DNA of 64,000 nucleotides from Roseateles noduli (GTDB lineage Bacteria > Pseudomonadota > Gammaproteobacteria > Burkholderiales > Burkholderiaceae_C): assembly GCA_002205125.1 (NCBI GenBank), contig NIOE01000006.1, forward strand, positions 124,001 to 188,000. Reading direction: 5' to 3'. Below are positions 51,771 to 60,548 of this stretch, piece by piece. The notes under the pieces were generated by a model. The model searched no databases, had not been told where the DNA came from, and was given only the letters and a program-made list of their open reading frames with translations. The position numbers were made by a program, and so were the translations under genes. The first letter of the stretch is position 1; each line of letters opens with the position of its first letter.

Positions 51771-54191
51771 ATGGGGCTGGTCCATCTGCTGCCGGAACTG
51801 CCCGGTCCCGTCGCGTGGCGGACCTGGACGGTGGTCGTCTTGACGCTGGCGTTCACGATGGCCTTGCCGTTCGCACGCCAGGCCAAGGCCCGGTGGCTGG
51901 CCTGGTCGCTGGTCGCCGCGCTGGCCGGCTTCGGCCTCACCGCGGCGCGCGCCGAGGCGCGCTTGAGCGGTGTGCCCCCGGTCGAGCAGGAGGGCCAGGT
52001 CATGACGCTCACCGGTCGCATCGACAGCCTTCCCCAGCGCACCGCCGGCATCGGCGGCGGCGAGGGCTGGCGCTTCATCCTCGACGTCGATCCCGTCGCA
52101 CCCGCGCCCAAATCCGCCGCTGTCTCCGCGCTCGGCGCCAGCAGCAGCACCGGCGCGCCACCGCGCGTGCTGCTGTCCTGCTATCAGATGCCGACGCCGC
52201 CGCGCGCCGGCGAGCGCTGGCGCCTAGCCGTGAAACTGCGCCGCCCGCACGGGCTGATGAACCCGCACGGCTTCGATCAGGCGCTGTGGATGCTCGACCA
52301 GGACCTCCCCGCCGCCGGCAGTTGTCACAGCCAGGGGCAGGAGCGCCTGGAGACCGGCGGTTTCAGCGTCGACGCCCTGCGGCAGTCGATGCGCGACGCG
52401 ATCGACCGGCAGTTGAGCGAGCGCAGCGACCGTCGCGGTGCCGGCGTGCTGGCCGCGCTCAGCCTGGGCGACCAGGGCGCGGTCAACGCGTCCGACTGGG
52501 CGCTGTACCGCGACGCCGGCGTTTCGCACCTGCTCAGCGTCAGCGGGCTTCACGTGACGATGTTCGCCTGGCTTGCCGGGGCCGCCGCCGGCTGGGCCTG
52601 GCGGCGCAGCGCTCGCCTGTGCCTGCGGATGCCCGCGCCGCGCGCGGCGATGTGGACAGGCGCCGTCGCCGCGTGGCTGTACGCGCTGTTCTCCGGCTGG
52701 GGCGTGCCGTCGCAGCGCACGGTCGGACTGCTGGTCATCCTCGCGCTGCTGCGCCAGGCCGGCGCGCGCTGGCCGTGGCCGATGAGCCTCTTCGCGGCCG
52801 CCGCCGGCGTCTGCGCCGCCGATCCGTGGGCGCTGACCCAGGCGGGCTTCTGGCTGTCGTTCTGCGCGGTCGCCCTGCTGATGGCCGCGGACCATCGCGC
52901 CGATCCCGGCTGGCGCGGTGCGCTGCGCAACGCCTGGCACACGCAGTGGGTGGTGACGCTCGGACTCGCGCCGCTGACGCTGCTGCTGTTCCAGCAGCTG
53001 TCCATCGTCGGCCTGATCGCCAACGCCTTCGCCATCCCGCTGGTGTCCTATGTGATCACGCCGCTGGCGATGCTGGGCGCGCTCTGTCCGCCGCTGTGGA
53101 CATTGGGAGCGTGGTGCGTCGCGCTGATGAACGCGATGCTGGAAGCGCTGCGCGTGCTGCCGATGGCGGTCTGGCACCTGCCGTGGCCGCCGGCGTGGAC
53201 GCTGGCGCTGGGGCTGCTCGGCGGCGCCGCGCTCGCGATGCCGTGGCCGTGGCGACTGCGCGTGGGCGGTCTTGCGCTGTGTCTGCCGATGCTCTGGCCC
53301 GTGACCTTCCGTCCCGGGGCGGGCCAGTTCGAACTCTGGCTCCCCGACGTCGGCCAGGGCGGCGCCGCGATCCTGCGCACGCAGGGCCACACGATGGTCT
53401 TCGACGCCGGGCCCTCCTGGGGCGCCGGCTCCGATGCCGGCCAGCGCGTGCTGCTGCCGCTGCTGCGCGGCCTGGGCGAGCAGCGCCTGGACCTGCTGAT
53501 GGTCAGCCATGCGGACCAGGACCACGCCGGCGGCGCGGCAAGCCTGCTCGCGGCGCTGCCGGTCGAACGGCGCCTCGGCGCGGTGCCGGGCGGGGAGGGC
53601 TGCCGACGCGGCCAGCGCTGGACCTGGGACGGCGTGCTCTTCGAGGTGCTGTGGCCGATCGTCGAGAGCGGGCCGGGTGAGTCCGGCGCGCCGGGTCAGA
53701 AGCGCAAGGCGGTGAAGCCCAACGCCGGCTCGTGCGTGCTGCGGGTCGAGGCCGCCGGCCGCCGCGTGCTGCTGACCGGCGACGTCGAGGCGCCGCAGGA
53801 GGCGCGGCTGGTGCGTGAGGACGGCGAGGACGGGCTTCGCGCGGAAGTCCTCGTCGTGCCGCACCATGGCAGCCGGACCTCCTCGACGACGGCGTTCGTG
53901 CGGACCGTCGCGCCGCGCGTGGCGGCGGTGCAGTCGGGCTACCTGAACCGTTTCGGCCATCCGAAGCCGGACGTCGTGGCGCGCTACGTCGCCGCCGGCG
54001 CGCTGCTGCTCAACACGGTCGACTGCGGCGCGTGGCTGTGGCGCAGCGATCGCTGGTCGTCGCCGCTCGAGGACTGCGAGCGGGCGAAACGCCGGCGTTA
54101 CTGGCTGCGCTTGCCGCCGGGAATCACGTCCGAGAGCGCCCCGGAGCCCGATCCCCTCGATCCGATGCCGCCGGTGGACCCGCCGGGCTGA
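51771..54191 (+). CDS. comEC: DNA internalisation protein ComEC/Rec2
   Basis: The protein of about 806 residues forms the inner-membrane DNA channel in natural transformation. An N-terminal OB-like part (DUF4131) has MTLTGRIDSLPQ. The competence domain follows with VSGLHVTMFAWLAGA and several helices. The C-terminal metallo-beta-lactamase domain carries SHADQDHAGG and LLTGDVEAPQE and PHHGSRTSST. The first ATG (51771) falls inside a plausible first helix (PAWRWTVVPLAALLGMGL); the real start may be a rarer codon (CTG or ATT near 51695-51710), since no GTG or TTG is seen upstream in frame. Divergent from ridA. Confidence 0.9.
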   Translation: MGLVHLLPELPGPVAWRTWTVVVLTLAFTMALPFARQAKARWLAWSLVAALAGFGLTAARAEARLSGVPPVEQEGQVMTLTGRIDSLPQRTAGIGGGEGWRFILDVDPVAPAPKSAAVSALGASSSTGAPPRVLLSCYQMPTPPRAGERWRLAVKLRRPHGLMNPHGFDQALWMLDQDLPAAGSCHSQGQERLETGGFSVDALRQSMRDAIDRQLSERSDRRGAGVLAALSLGDQGAVNASDWALYRDAGVSHLLSVSGLHVTMFAWLAGAAAGWAWRRSARLCLRMPAPRAAMWTGAVAAWLYALFSGWGVPSQRTVGLLVILALLRQAGARWPWPMSLFAAAAGVCAADPWALTQAGFWLSFCAVALLMAADHRADPGWRGALRNAWHTQWVVTLGLAPLTLLLFQQLSIVGLIANAFAIPLVSYVITPLAMLGALCPPLWTLGAWCVALMNAMLEALRVLPMAVWHLPWPPAWTLALGLLGGAALAMPWPWRLRVGGLALCLPMLWPVTFRPGAGQFELWLPDVGQGGAAILRTQGHTMVFDAGPSWGAGSDAGQRVLLPLLRGLGEQRLDLLMVSHADQDHAGGAASLLAALPVERRLGAVPGGEGCRRGQRWTWDGVLFEVLWPIVESGPGESGAPGQKRKAVKPNAGSCVLRVEAAGRRVLLTGDVEAPQEARLVREDGEDGLRAEVLVVPHHGSRTSSTTAFVRTVAPRVAAVQSGYLNRFGHPKPDVVARYVAAGALLLNTVDCGAWLWRSDRWSSPLEDCERAKRRRYWLRLPPGITSESAPEPDPLDPMPPVDPPG

Positions 54192-54245
54192 CCCGCGGAG
54201 CTGACCCGCGGAGCTGACCCGCCGGGCTGACTCGCCGAGCTGATG
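54183..54245 (+). repeat. 13-bp tandem repeat after comEC
   Basis: About five units of CCGCGGAGCTGAC (variants CCGCCGGGCTGAC and TCGCCGAGCTGAT) start at the comEC stop codon. Every unit contains TGA, so small copy-number changes would move the stop only slightly. Confidence 0.85.
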
Positions 54246-54364
54246 CCCCCGGCCTTGCGCCTCGGGCCCGCACCGCGCTGCCCCCTGTCACCGGGGCTGT
54301 GCACGCTGTCGGACTGGTGCTAGCGTGACGGCGACGCCGCATCCGGCGCCGGCAGGAGGATCAC

Positions 54365-55915
54365 ATGCGAATGCTGTCCGACTTGAAGGTGGGGGTGAGG
54401 CTCGGTCTGGGCTTCGCGTTGCTGGTGCTGCTGATGCTGGCGATGGGCGGTTTCTCGGCCAGCCGGGTGGCGCAGGTCGAGGCCAAGGTCGACGACCTGG
54501 CCACCAACTGGCTGCCGAGCACGCGGCTGCTCGGCGCCATGGGCGAGTCGATGAACCAGATGCGCCGGGCGGAACTGCAGATGCTGGTCGGCGGCGACGC
54601 GAAGGCGGTCGCGGACGAGGCGGCGCGGCTGACCGAGCAATGGACCGTGCTGCCCGGGCTGCTGTCGAGCTACGAGAAGCTGATCGTGGTCGACAAGGAG
54701 CGCAAGATCTTCGACGACCTCGCGCGGCAGGTGCAGGCGTACCGCGCGGCGCGGGAGCGCTACGTGGCCGCGCTCGGCGCCGGCCGGCGGGAGGAGGCCG
54801 TGGCCCTGCTGCGCGGCGATTCGCGGGCGGCGTTCCGGGGCGCGACCCAGGGTCAGACGGAGCTGGTGAAGATCAACTCGGAGGGCGCGGCCCTCGCGCA
54901 CCAGCAGGCGCGCACCGACTATCGCGTCGTGCTGACGGCGATCTGGACCTTGGTCGCCGCGGCGATGGCCCTGGGCGCGCTGGTCGGCTGGCTGCTGACG
55001 CGGTCGCTGACGCAGCCGCTGCGCGCGGCCTCCGAGACCGCCGACCGGATCGCCGACGGCGACCTGCGCGACATCGATGCCGCCTCGCGCCGGGACGAGC
55101 TCGGCGACCTGCTGCGGGCGCTGGGCAAGATGCGCGACGCGCTGCACGCGTCGGTGTCGACGGTCCGCTCCAGTGCCGACCAGATCGCGGAATCCAGCCG
55201 CGAAGTCGCCACCGGCAGCAACGACCTGTCCAGCCGGACCGAGGAGGCGGCGTCCAGCCTGGAGCAGACCTCGGCGGCGATGCATCAGCTGACCGACGCC
55301 GCCCGTCAGAGCGCCCTCAGCGCCGACGAGGCCAGCCGCATCGCGCAGGACGCGGCTGGCGTGGCCGGCCGGGGCGGGGAGATGGTCGGCCGCGTGGTGT
55401 CGACGATGGCCGGCATCCAGCAGTCGTCGCGGCGCATCGCCGACATCATCGGCGTGATCGACGGCATCGCCTTCCAGACCAACATCCTGGCGCTCAACGC
55501 GGCGGTCGAGGCGGCCCGGGCGGGCGAGCAGGGACGCGGCTTCGCCGTGGTGGCGTCCGAGGTGCGCGGCCTGGCGCAGCGCAGCGCGCAGGCGGCGCGC
55601 GAGATCAAGACGCTGATCGCGGATTCGGTGGAGCAGGTCGAGACCGGCTCGCGCGCCGTGGGCGACGCCGGCACGACGATGACGCAGGTGGTCGACGCGG
55701 TGCGGCAGGTCAGTCAGCTGATCCGCGAGATCGCCTCGGCCACCGGCGGACAGACGCAGAGCCTGTCGGAGGTCAACGCGGCGGTGACGCAGCTCGACAG
55801 CATGACGCAGCAGAACGCCGCGCTGGTCGAGGAATCCGCCGCCGCGGCCGAGGCGCTCAAGGAGCAGGCCGCGCGGCTGAGCCAGGTGGTGGCGAGGTTC
55901 AGGCTGGCCAACTAG
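54365..55915 (+). CDS. Methyl-accepting chemotaxis protein
   Basis: The 516-residue membrane receptor has a first helix ([18 protein letters not shown]), a periplasmic four-helix-bundle sensor (residues 35-185), a second helix ([24 protein letters not shown], about 186-210), a HAMP domain ([22 protein letters not shown]), and a cytoplasmic signalling domain with the hairpin [44 protein letters not shown] near 373-416. Ligand unknown. GCAGGAGGATCAC precedes the ATG. It lacks the NWETF-type CheR pentapeptide at its C-terminus. Stop is TAG. Confidence 0.95.
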   Translation: MRMLSDLKVGVRLGLGFALLVLLMLAMGGFSASRVAQVEAKVDDLATNWLPSTRLLGAMGESMNQMRRAELQMLVGGDAKAVADEAARLTEQWTVLPGLLSSYEKLIVVDKERKIFDDLARQVQAYRAARERYVAALGAGRREEAVALLRGDSRAAFRGATQGQTELVKINSEGAALAHQQARTDYRVVLTAIWTLVAAAMALGALVGWLLTRSLTQPLRAASETADRIADGDLRDIDAASRRDELGDLLRALGKMRDALHASVSTVRSSADQIAESSREVATGSNDLSSRTEEAASSLEQTSAAMHQLTDAARQSALSADEASRIAQDAAGVAGRGGEMVGRVVSTMAGIQQSSRRIADIIGVIDGIAFQTNILALNAAVEAARAGEQGRGFAVVASEVRGLAQRSAQAAREIKTLIADSVEQVETGSRAVGDAGTTMTQVVDAVRQVSQLIREIASATGGQTQSLSEVNAAVTQLDSMTQQNAALVEESAAAAEALKEQAARLSQVVARFRLAN

Positions 55916-55973
55916 GCGCCGGCGCCGGCTCTGGTCTGGTTTGACCAGGCCCCGGCCTTCGCGGATCGTGGCC

Positions 55974-56852
55974 TCAGGCCGTGAACACCAGCGCGATCTG
56001 CTCCGGCTCGCGCATGGCGCGGGCCTTGGACGACGCGGTGGCGTTCGACGTTGTCGCGCCGGGCTCCGTCGCATTCAGGTGATCGACCAGGAAACGCGCC
56101 GTCTCCGGCGAGCGGCTCATCTCGGCGGCGACCACGGCCTCCAGTTCCGACGGACGCAGGTCCATCGCCGCGCACAGCTTGAGCAGGCGCGCTTCGGCCT
56201 CGAGGTAGTGCCGCTCGACCGTCAGCTTGCGCGAGAAGAGCCCGATCACCTGGCCGACGCGCAGCAGGTGCACGTCGATCAGCGCGATCTCCTCGGACGC
56301 CGACCAGCCGCGCACGATGGCCGAGGCCGTCTTCGGTCCGACGCCAGGCAGCGCCATCAGCCAGTTGCGCACCTCCTGACCCCCTTCGAAGTCCGGCGCC
56401 GACAGCAGCGCAGGCATCACCGCGGCCAGGTGCCGCGCCTTCTGCGCCGCGAAGCGGAAGGCCAGCGCCTTGCCCTCGACCTCCAGCGGTTCGCTGAGCC
56501 ACGCCCCGAGCGTGAGCTCGCAGACGCCCGGCTGCACGAAGGCGCCGCGCTCGCGGATGCGCGCGAACGCGGCGAGTCCCACGGCGGCCGGGATGCCTGG
56601 GCCGCCGAGCAGCGACGCGCCGACCTCTTCGGCGAGCGAGCGACCCGACGCCGCCGGCCACGCCGCGTCCGGACGATCCAGGCCGTCGAGGCGATCGAGC
56701 CGGCGGGCCAGCGCCTGCTGCATCCAGTAGGCGGGGGTGGGGAACTCCTCCAGGGCGCCCCAGCGGACGCCGCTCAGAAGGAGGTGATGAGGATCGGGAA
56801 GTTCTCTTTGGAGGGAGGCGTGTCGGGAAACGAGGGCAACGATCTGGGTCAT
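55974..56852 (-). CDS. HhH-GPD DNA glycosylase/AP lyase (OGG-like), coupled to a DNA methyltransferase
   Basis: The 292-residue protein has the helix-hairpin-helix and Gly/Pro/Asp motif of base-excision glycosylases: LPGVGPKTASAIVRGWSASEEIALIDVHLLRVG (residues 168-200). Lys174 and Asp193 match the catalytic Lys and Asp of bifunctional enzymes such as OGG1, so it probably cuts the glycosidic bond and the backbone. No iron-sulfur Cys loop is seen at the end, unlike MutY or Nth. The N-terminal 80 residues are unlike known OGG proteins. Its ATG overlaps the methyltransferase stop (ATGA), so both are made together; the base recognised is unknown. Confidence 0.87.
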   Translation of the reverse strand: MTQIVALVSRHASLQRELPDPHHLLLSGVRWGALEEFPTPAYWMQQALARRLDRLDGLDRPDAAWPAASGRSLAEEVGASLLGGPGIPAAVGLAAFARIRERGAFVQPGVCELTLGAWLSEPLEVEGKALAFRFAAQKARHLAAVMPALLSAPDFEGGQEVRNWLMALPGVGPKTASAIVRGWSASEEIALIDVHLLRVGQVIGLFSRKLTVERHYLEAEARLLKLCAAMDLRPSELEAVVAAEMSRSPETARFLVDHLNATEPGATTSNATASSKARAMREPEQIALVFTA

Positions 56853-57541
56853 GGGAGAAGGGGAACGCCGCCTCTCTGGGCGGCTGGATAGGTGGTGTTC
56901 AGCCATTGGGCGAACGCGGCGCGTTCGACCGGATCCATGGCATGGACACGCTCTTGAAGGCGTTCGAGACGCCGCTTGTGGGTCTGGCGCTCGCGGAAGG
57001 TGGCTCCGCGGTGCCGGCTGTCGTGAAGCATCTCGGGCGGTTCGAAGTTGAACCACAGCGTTTCCGTGCGCACGTCGGTGTGGGTCTTCGCGCGGAACTC
57101 CGCCGTGCGCCACCCCCGCAGGAGGGCGTCGTACGTCGGATGCGCATAGCCCGACACGATCACCCGGCACGGCAGTGCCGCGAGCTGCGCCAGCAGCGCC
57201 TCGTGGTCCGCGGCGCCATATTCGTGCCGGTAGATGCGCGTCTGCCGGCGCGTCTCGGGGTGGTAGGGCGGGTCCACGTAGACCAGCTCGTCCCCCTCGA
57301 ACACATGCCGCGCGAGGAAATCCTCCGCGCGACCATGAACGAGCTCGACGCCGGGAAGGGCCAGGTCGCGCCAGCGCGCGATGACCCGTTCGTCGGCATC
57401 GATGGCGATCGAGTGCGCCGCCGGCAGCTTGTGGCGCAGGACCGCGCCGCCGCCGACATGCGTCTCGATGTACACCCGGTGCGGAGGCATCAGGTTGATG
57501 ACGTGCTGGTACGTCTTGCCCTTGCCGCCTGGATACTTCAT
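56849..57541 (-). CDS. D12-class adenine-N6 DNA methyltransferase
   Basis: The 230-residue enzyme resembles Dam. KYPGGKGKTYQHVINLMPPHR at residues 2-22 supplies the AdoMet-binding motif I region, and the catalytic DPPY is residues 90-93, followed by YRHEYGAADHEALLAQL. It is shorter than Dam (278) and lacks a large target-recognition domain, so specificity cannot be told. The next gene downstream overlaps it by four bases and codes for an HhH-GPD glycosylase. The Met at 57553 is an alternative start. It may be a solitary modification enzyme or one half of a modification/restriction-like pair. Confidence 0.88.
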   Translation of the reverse strand: MKYPGGKGKTYQHVINLMPPHRVYIETHVGGGAVLRHKLPAAHSIAIDADERVIARWRDLALPGVELVHGRAEDFLARHVFEGDELVYVDPPYHPETRRQTRIYRHEYGAADHEALLAQLAALPCRVIVSGYAHPTYDALLRGWRTAEFRAKTHTDVRTETLWFNFEPPEMLHDSRHRGATFRERQTHKRRLERLQERVHAMDPVERAAFAQWLNTTYPAAQRGGVPLLP

Positions 57542-57608
57542 GCGGCGGATCATCGTCAGAAGTGACGATGATGTCAAGGCGGCAGCAGGCCGTTCCGGGG
57601 GCGAGCGC

Positions 57609-57694
57609 AAGCCGGCGGAGCCGGTGCCCCTCTCCGCTCAATCTCCTCCTCGCCGCTCGGAATTCGCTCCGAGGGGCACCGGCTCCGCCGGCTT
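57609..57694. repeat. 24-bp perfect inverted repeat upstream of the methyltransferase gene
   Basis: Arms at 57609-57632 and 57671-57694 are exact reverse complements with a 38-base loop that contains GAATTC. On RNA this would be a very stable hairpin. No T-run follows on either strand, so it is not a standard terminator. Confidence 0.9.
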
Positions 57695-57732
57695 CGAGAC
57701 ACCGAGGCGTGCGCAGGCGAGGACTGCGGTGT

Positions 57733-57996
57733 TCAGAGCGCGGTCAACCAGTCGCAGCGCAGACGGCCCGAGCGGTGCAGTCTTTTGCGGCTGCCGGTGT
57801 AGGCCATCGGCAGCATCCAGGCCACCAGACACAACGGCAGTGCGATCCACGCCTGGATCAATAACGCGCCCGGAACGCCCATGAAGCCCAGCATCCAGAT
57901 CGTCAGCACGATGTTCCAGACCGCCAGCTCGACCGGGTGACGGGCGCTGTGCATCACCATCCAGCGCTTCACCTGGCTGAGCTGCGTGAGAGTCAT
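57733..57996 (-). CDS. DUF2798-like small membrane protein
   Basis: The 87-residue protein has two hydrophobic segments: AVWNIVLTIWMLGFMGVPGALL (about 25-46) and WIALPLCLVAWMLPMAYT (about 49-66), with a basic C-terminus (GSRKRLHRSGRLRCDW). The arrangement fits DUF2798, whose function is unknown. It stands between the large inverted repeat and the S46 peptidase gene. Confidence 0.72.
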   Translation of the reverse strand: MTLTQLSQVKRWMVMHSARHPVELAVWNIVLTIWMLGFMGVPGALLIQAWIALPLCLVAWMLPMAYTGSRKRLHRSGRLRCDWLTAL

Positions 57997-58235
57997 GGCG
58001 GGCTCCTGGACGACGGGGAGAAGGGCTGGGACGGGCCTGGGCGGGGCCGGGAACGGTTGGGCTGAAGTGTAAGTTTGGAGTCAGGGTTTCCCCATCCCAC
58101 GCTCGTGGAGCCCGACTGGAACTCCGGGTTATCCCGCCATGCGGCATGGGGGCCGGGTGCCGACCGGCACGGGTCCGGCCCGGCGCGCTCGTGTATGGTT
58201 CGCCCCTTCTCAGAAGGTGGACAGGAGTCCCGCGA
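57997..58235. promoter_or_regulatory. Divergent region before the S46 peptidase gene
   Basis: 239 bases without a gene. GGACAGGAG precedes the peptidase ATG. No clear operator is seen. Confidence 0.35.
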
Positions 58236-60395
58236 ATGAAACGACTGATGTGGGCCGCGCTGGCGTTGTACGCCGCGGCCGGCGCCCAGGCGCATGAAGG
58301 CATGTGGATGCCGCAGCAGCTGCCGCTGGTGGCCAAGGACATGAAGGCCCTGGGCCTGAAGTTCGATCCTTCGCGGCTGTCGCAGCCGCTGGGGTACCCG
58401 ATGGGCGCGGTGGTGAGCCTGGGCGGCTGCACGGCCTCGTTCGTGTCGCCGCAAGGCCTGGTGGTGACCAACCACCACTGCGCGTTCGGCAGCATCCAGT
58501 ACAACTCGACGCCGCAGAAGGACCTGCTGAAGAACGGCTTCCTGGCCGCGTCGCTGGCCGACGAACTGCCGGCCGCGCCCGGCAGCCGCATCCTGGTCAC
58601 GGTCGCGCAGACCGACGTCACCGACAAGGTGATCGACAAGAAGACCGCCGCGCTGCAGGGCAAGGCCCGCATCGACGCGATCGAGGCCAATGAGAAGTCG
58701 CTGGTCGCCGCGTGCGAGAAGGACGCCGGCCATCGCTGCTCGGTGGCCGCGTACTACGGCGGCGTGATCTACCAGCTGACCAAGCAGCTCGAGATCCGCG
58801 ACGTCCGCCTGGTCCACGCGCCGGCCGAAGGCGTGGGCCTGTTCGGCGGCGATACCGACAACTGGATGTGGCCGCGCCACACCGGCGACTACAGCTTCTA
58901 CCGCGCCTACGTCGGCCCGGACGGCAAGCCGGCGGACTTCAGCAAGGACAACAAGCCCTTCCAGCCTCAGCAGTTCCTGAAGATGGCGAGCTCGCCGCTG
59001 GGCGAGAACGACTTCGTGGCCGTGGCCGGTTACCCGGGCCGCACGAACCGTCACCGCCTGCCGTCGGAAGTCGACTTCGCGTTCTCGTGGGACTTCCCGC
59101 ACCGCGTCAAGGCGATGGGCGAGCAGCTCGACCTGATCAAGGAAGCGACCGCCGGTCGCCGCGATGCCGAGATCAAGCTGGCCAACACCGTCGCGGGCGT
59201 CAACAACTACTACAAGAACTACCAGGGCCAGATGGCCAGCTACGCGGGGAGCGACATCCTCGCGCGCAAGCAGGCGGCCTTCGACGAGATGAAGGCCTGG
59301 GTGAACGCCGACGCCAAGCGCCGCGACGCCTACGGCGCCTCGCTGGCCGAGGTGGAACGTCTGATCGCCGAGCGCCAGGGCATCGTGCGCCGCGAGTTCC
59401 TGCTGAGCTACGCGACGCCCGCGCTGGTCAAGAGCGCGAGCGACCTGTACGAGCAGTCGCTGCAGCGCAAGAAGCCGGATGCGGAGCGCAAGGCCGGGTA
59501 CCAGGACCGCGACCAGCTGCGCCGCAAGCAGGCCGTGGAGACGCTGGACCGCCGCTTCGACGAGGTCACCGAGAAGAAGGTGGTGAGCCACTTCCTGACG
59601 CAATACCTGGCCCTGCCGGCCGATCAGCTGAACGCCGCGTTCCTGAACGCGCTGGGCGTGCGCGCGGGCATGGACGCCGCGGCCGTGACGGCGCGCGTGG
59701 ACGCGCTGTACGCGGGTACCAAGCTGACCGACAAGGCCGAGCGCACCGCCTGGCTGTCGCGCGACGCGGCCGCCTTCGAAGGCAGCACCGACACGCTGGT
59801 CAAGGCCGCCGTGGCGCTGCATGCCGACGAGGAAGCGCGCGAGAACCGCGACAAGGAACTGGCCGGCAAGATGCAGCAGGCCTATGCCGCGACGATGCAG
59901 GCCGAGATCGACTTCAAGGCCAGCCGCGGCCAGCCGGTCTATCCGGACGCGAACAGCACGCTGCGCGTGGCCTTCGGCCAGGTGAAGGGCCGCACGCCGG
60001 GCGTGGACGGCACGACCTGGACGGCGTTCACGACGCTGCGCGGCATCGTGGCCAAGCACACCGGCACGGGCGAGTTCAACGCGCCCGCCGAGCAGCTCGC
60101 CGCGATCAAGGCGCGCCAGTTCGACAAGTACGGCGTGAAGGCGCTGGACTCGGTGCCGGTGAACTTCCTGGCGACGCTGGACACGACCGGCGGCAACTCC
60201 GGCTCGCCGGTGCTGAACGGCAACGGCGAACTGGTCGGCCTGCTGTTCGACGGCACGCTGGACGCGGTGATCTCCGACTGGGACTTCAACGACAACATGA
60301 ACCGCAGCATCTGCCTGGATGCGCGCTACATGCTGTGGCAGATGAAGGTCGTCGACAAGGCGGACCGCCTGCTGAAGGAAATGAACGCGCTGTGA
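58236..60395 (+). CDS. S46-family dipeptidyl peptidase
   Basis: The 719-residue exported serine peptidase is related to DPP7 and DPP11, which release dipeptides from the N-terminus of oligopeptides. The Sec signal ends AQA-HEG. The triad is seen as His in VTNHHCAFGS (about residue 81), Asp in GGDTDNWMWPRH and Ser in TTGGNSGSPVLNG near 655. The helical insertion between them is intact, and length is usual. The ATG at 58236 begins the signal peptide. Probably used to gain peptides as food. Confidence 0.94.
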   Translation: MKRLMWAALALYAAAGAQAHEGMWMPQQLPLVAKDMKALGLKFDPSRLSQPLGYPMGAVVSLGGCTASFVSPQGLVVTNHHCAFGSIQYNSTPQKDLLKNGFLAASLADELPAAPGSRILVTVAQTDVTDKVIDKKTAALQGKARIDAIEANEKSLVAACEKDAGHRCSVAAYYGGVIYQLTKQLEIRDVRLVHAPAEGVGLFGGDTDNWMWPRHTGDYSFYRAYVGPDGKPADFSKDNKPFQPQQFLKMASSPLGENDFVAVAGYPGRTNRHRLPSEVDFAFSWDFPHRVKAMGEQLDLIKEATAGRRDAEIKLANTVAGVNNYYKNYQGQMASYAGSDILARKQAAFDEMKAWVNADAKRRDAYGASLAEVERLIAERQGIVRREFLLSYATPALVKSASDLYEQSLQRKKPDAERKAGYQDRDQLRRKQAVETLDRRFDEVTEKKVVSHFLTQYLALPADQLNAAFLNALGVRAGMDAAAVTARVDALYAGTKLTDKAERTAWLSRDAAAFEGSTDTLVKAAVALHADEEARENRDKELAGKMQQAYAATMQAEIDFKASRGQPVYPDANSTLRVAFGQVKGRTPGVDGTTWTAFTTLRGIVAKHTGTGEFNAPAEQLAAIKARQFDKYGVKALDSVPVNFLATLDTTGGNSGSPVLNGNGELVGLLFDGTLDAVISDWDFNDNMNRSICLDARYMLWQMKVVDKADRLLKEMNAL

Positions 60396-60439
60396 TCGCG
60401 CGCGCTTCCCGCTGAGCGATCCTCGCGATCGCTCCGGTG

Positions 60440-60471
60440 AACGCCCCGCCTTGTGCGGGGCGTTTTGCTTT
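60440..60471 (+). terminator. Terminator after the S46 peptidase gene
   Basis: AACGCCCCGC and GCGGGGCGTT form a 10-bp stem with a CTTGT-like loop, followed by TTGCTTT. Confidence 0.88.
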
Positions 60472-60506
60472 CCGGGTCTCGCTGCCTGCCTCGACCCTCA
60501 CCCCAA

Positions 60507-60533
60507 CCCCTCTCCCGCAGTGCGGGAGAGGGG
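60507..60533. repeat. Short palindromic repeat (CTCTCCCGC type)
   Basis: CCCCTCTCCCGC and GCGGGAGAGGGG are exact arms around AGT. A weaker relative, CTCTCCCGCATGAGAG, stands at 49459-49474. Similar hairpins are common between genes in proteobacteria. Confidence 0.85.
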
Positions 60534-60548
60534 CAAGAGGAGAGGGGC

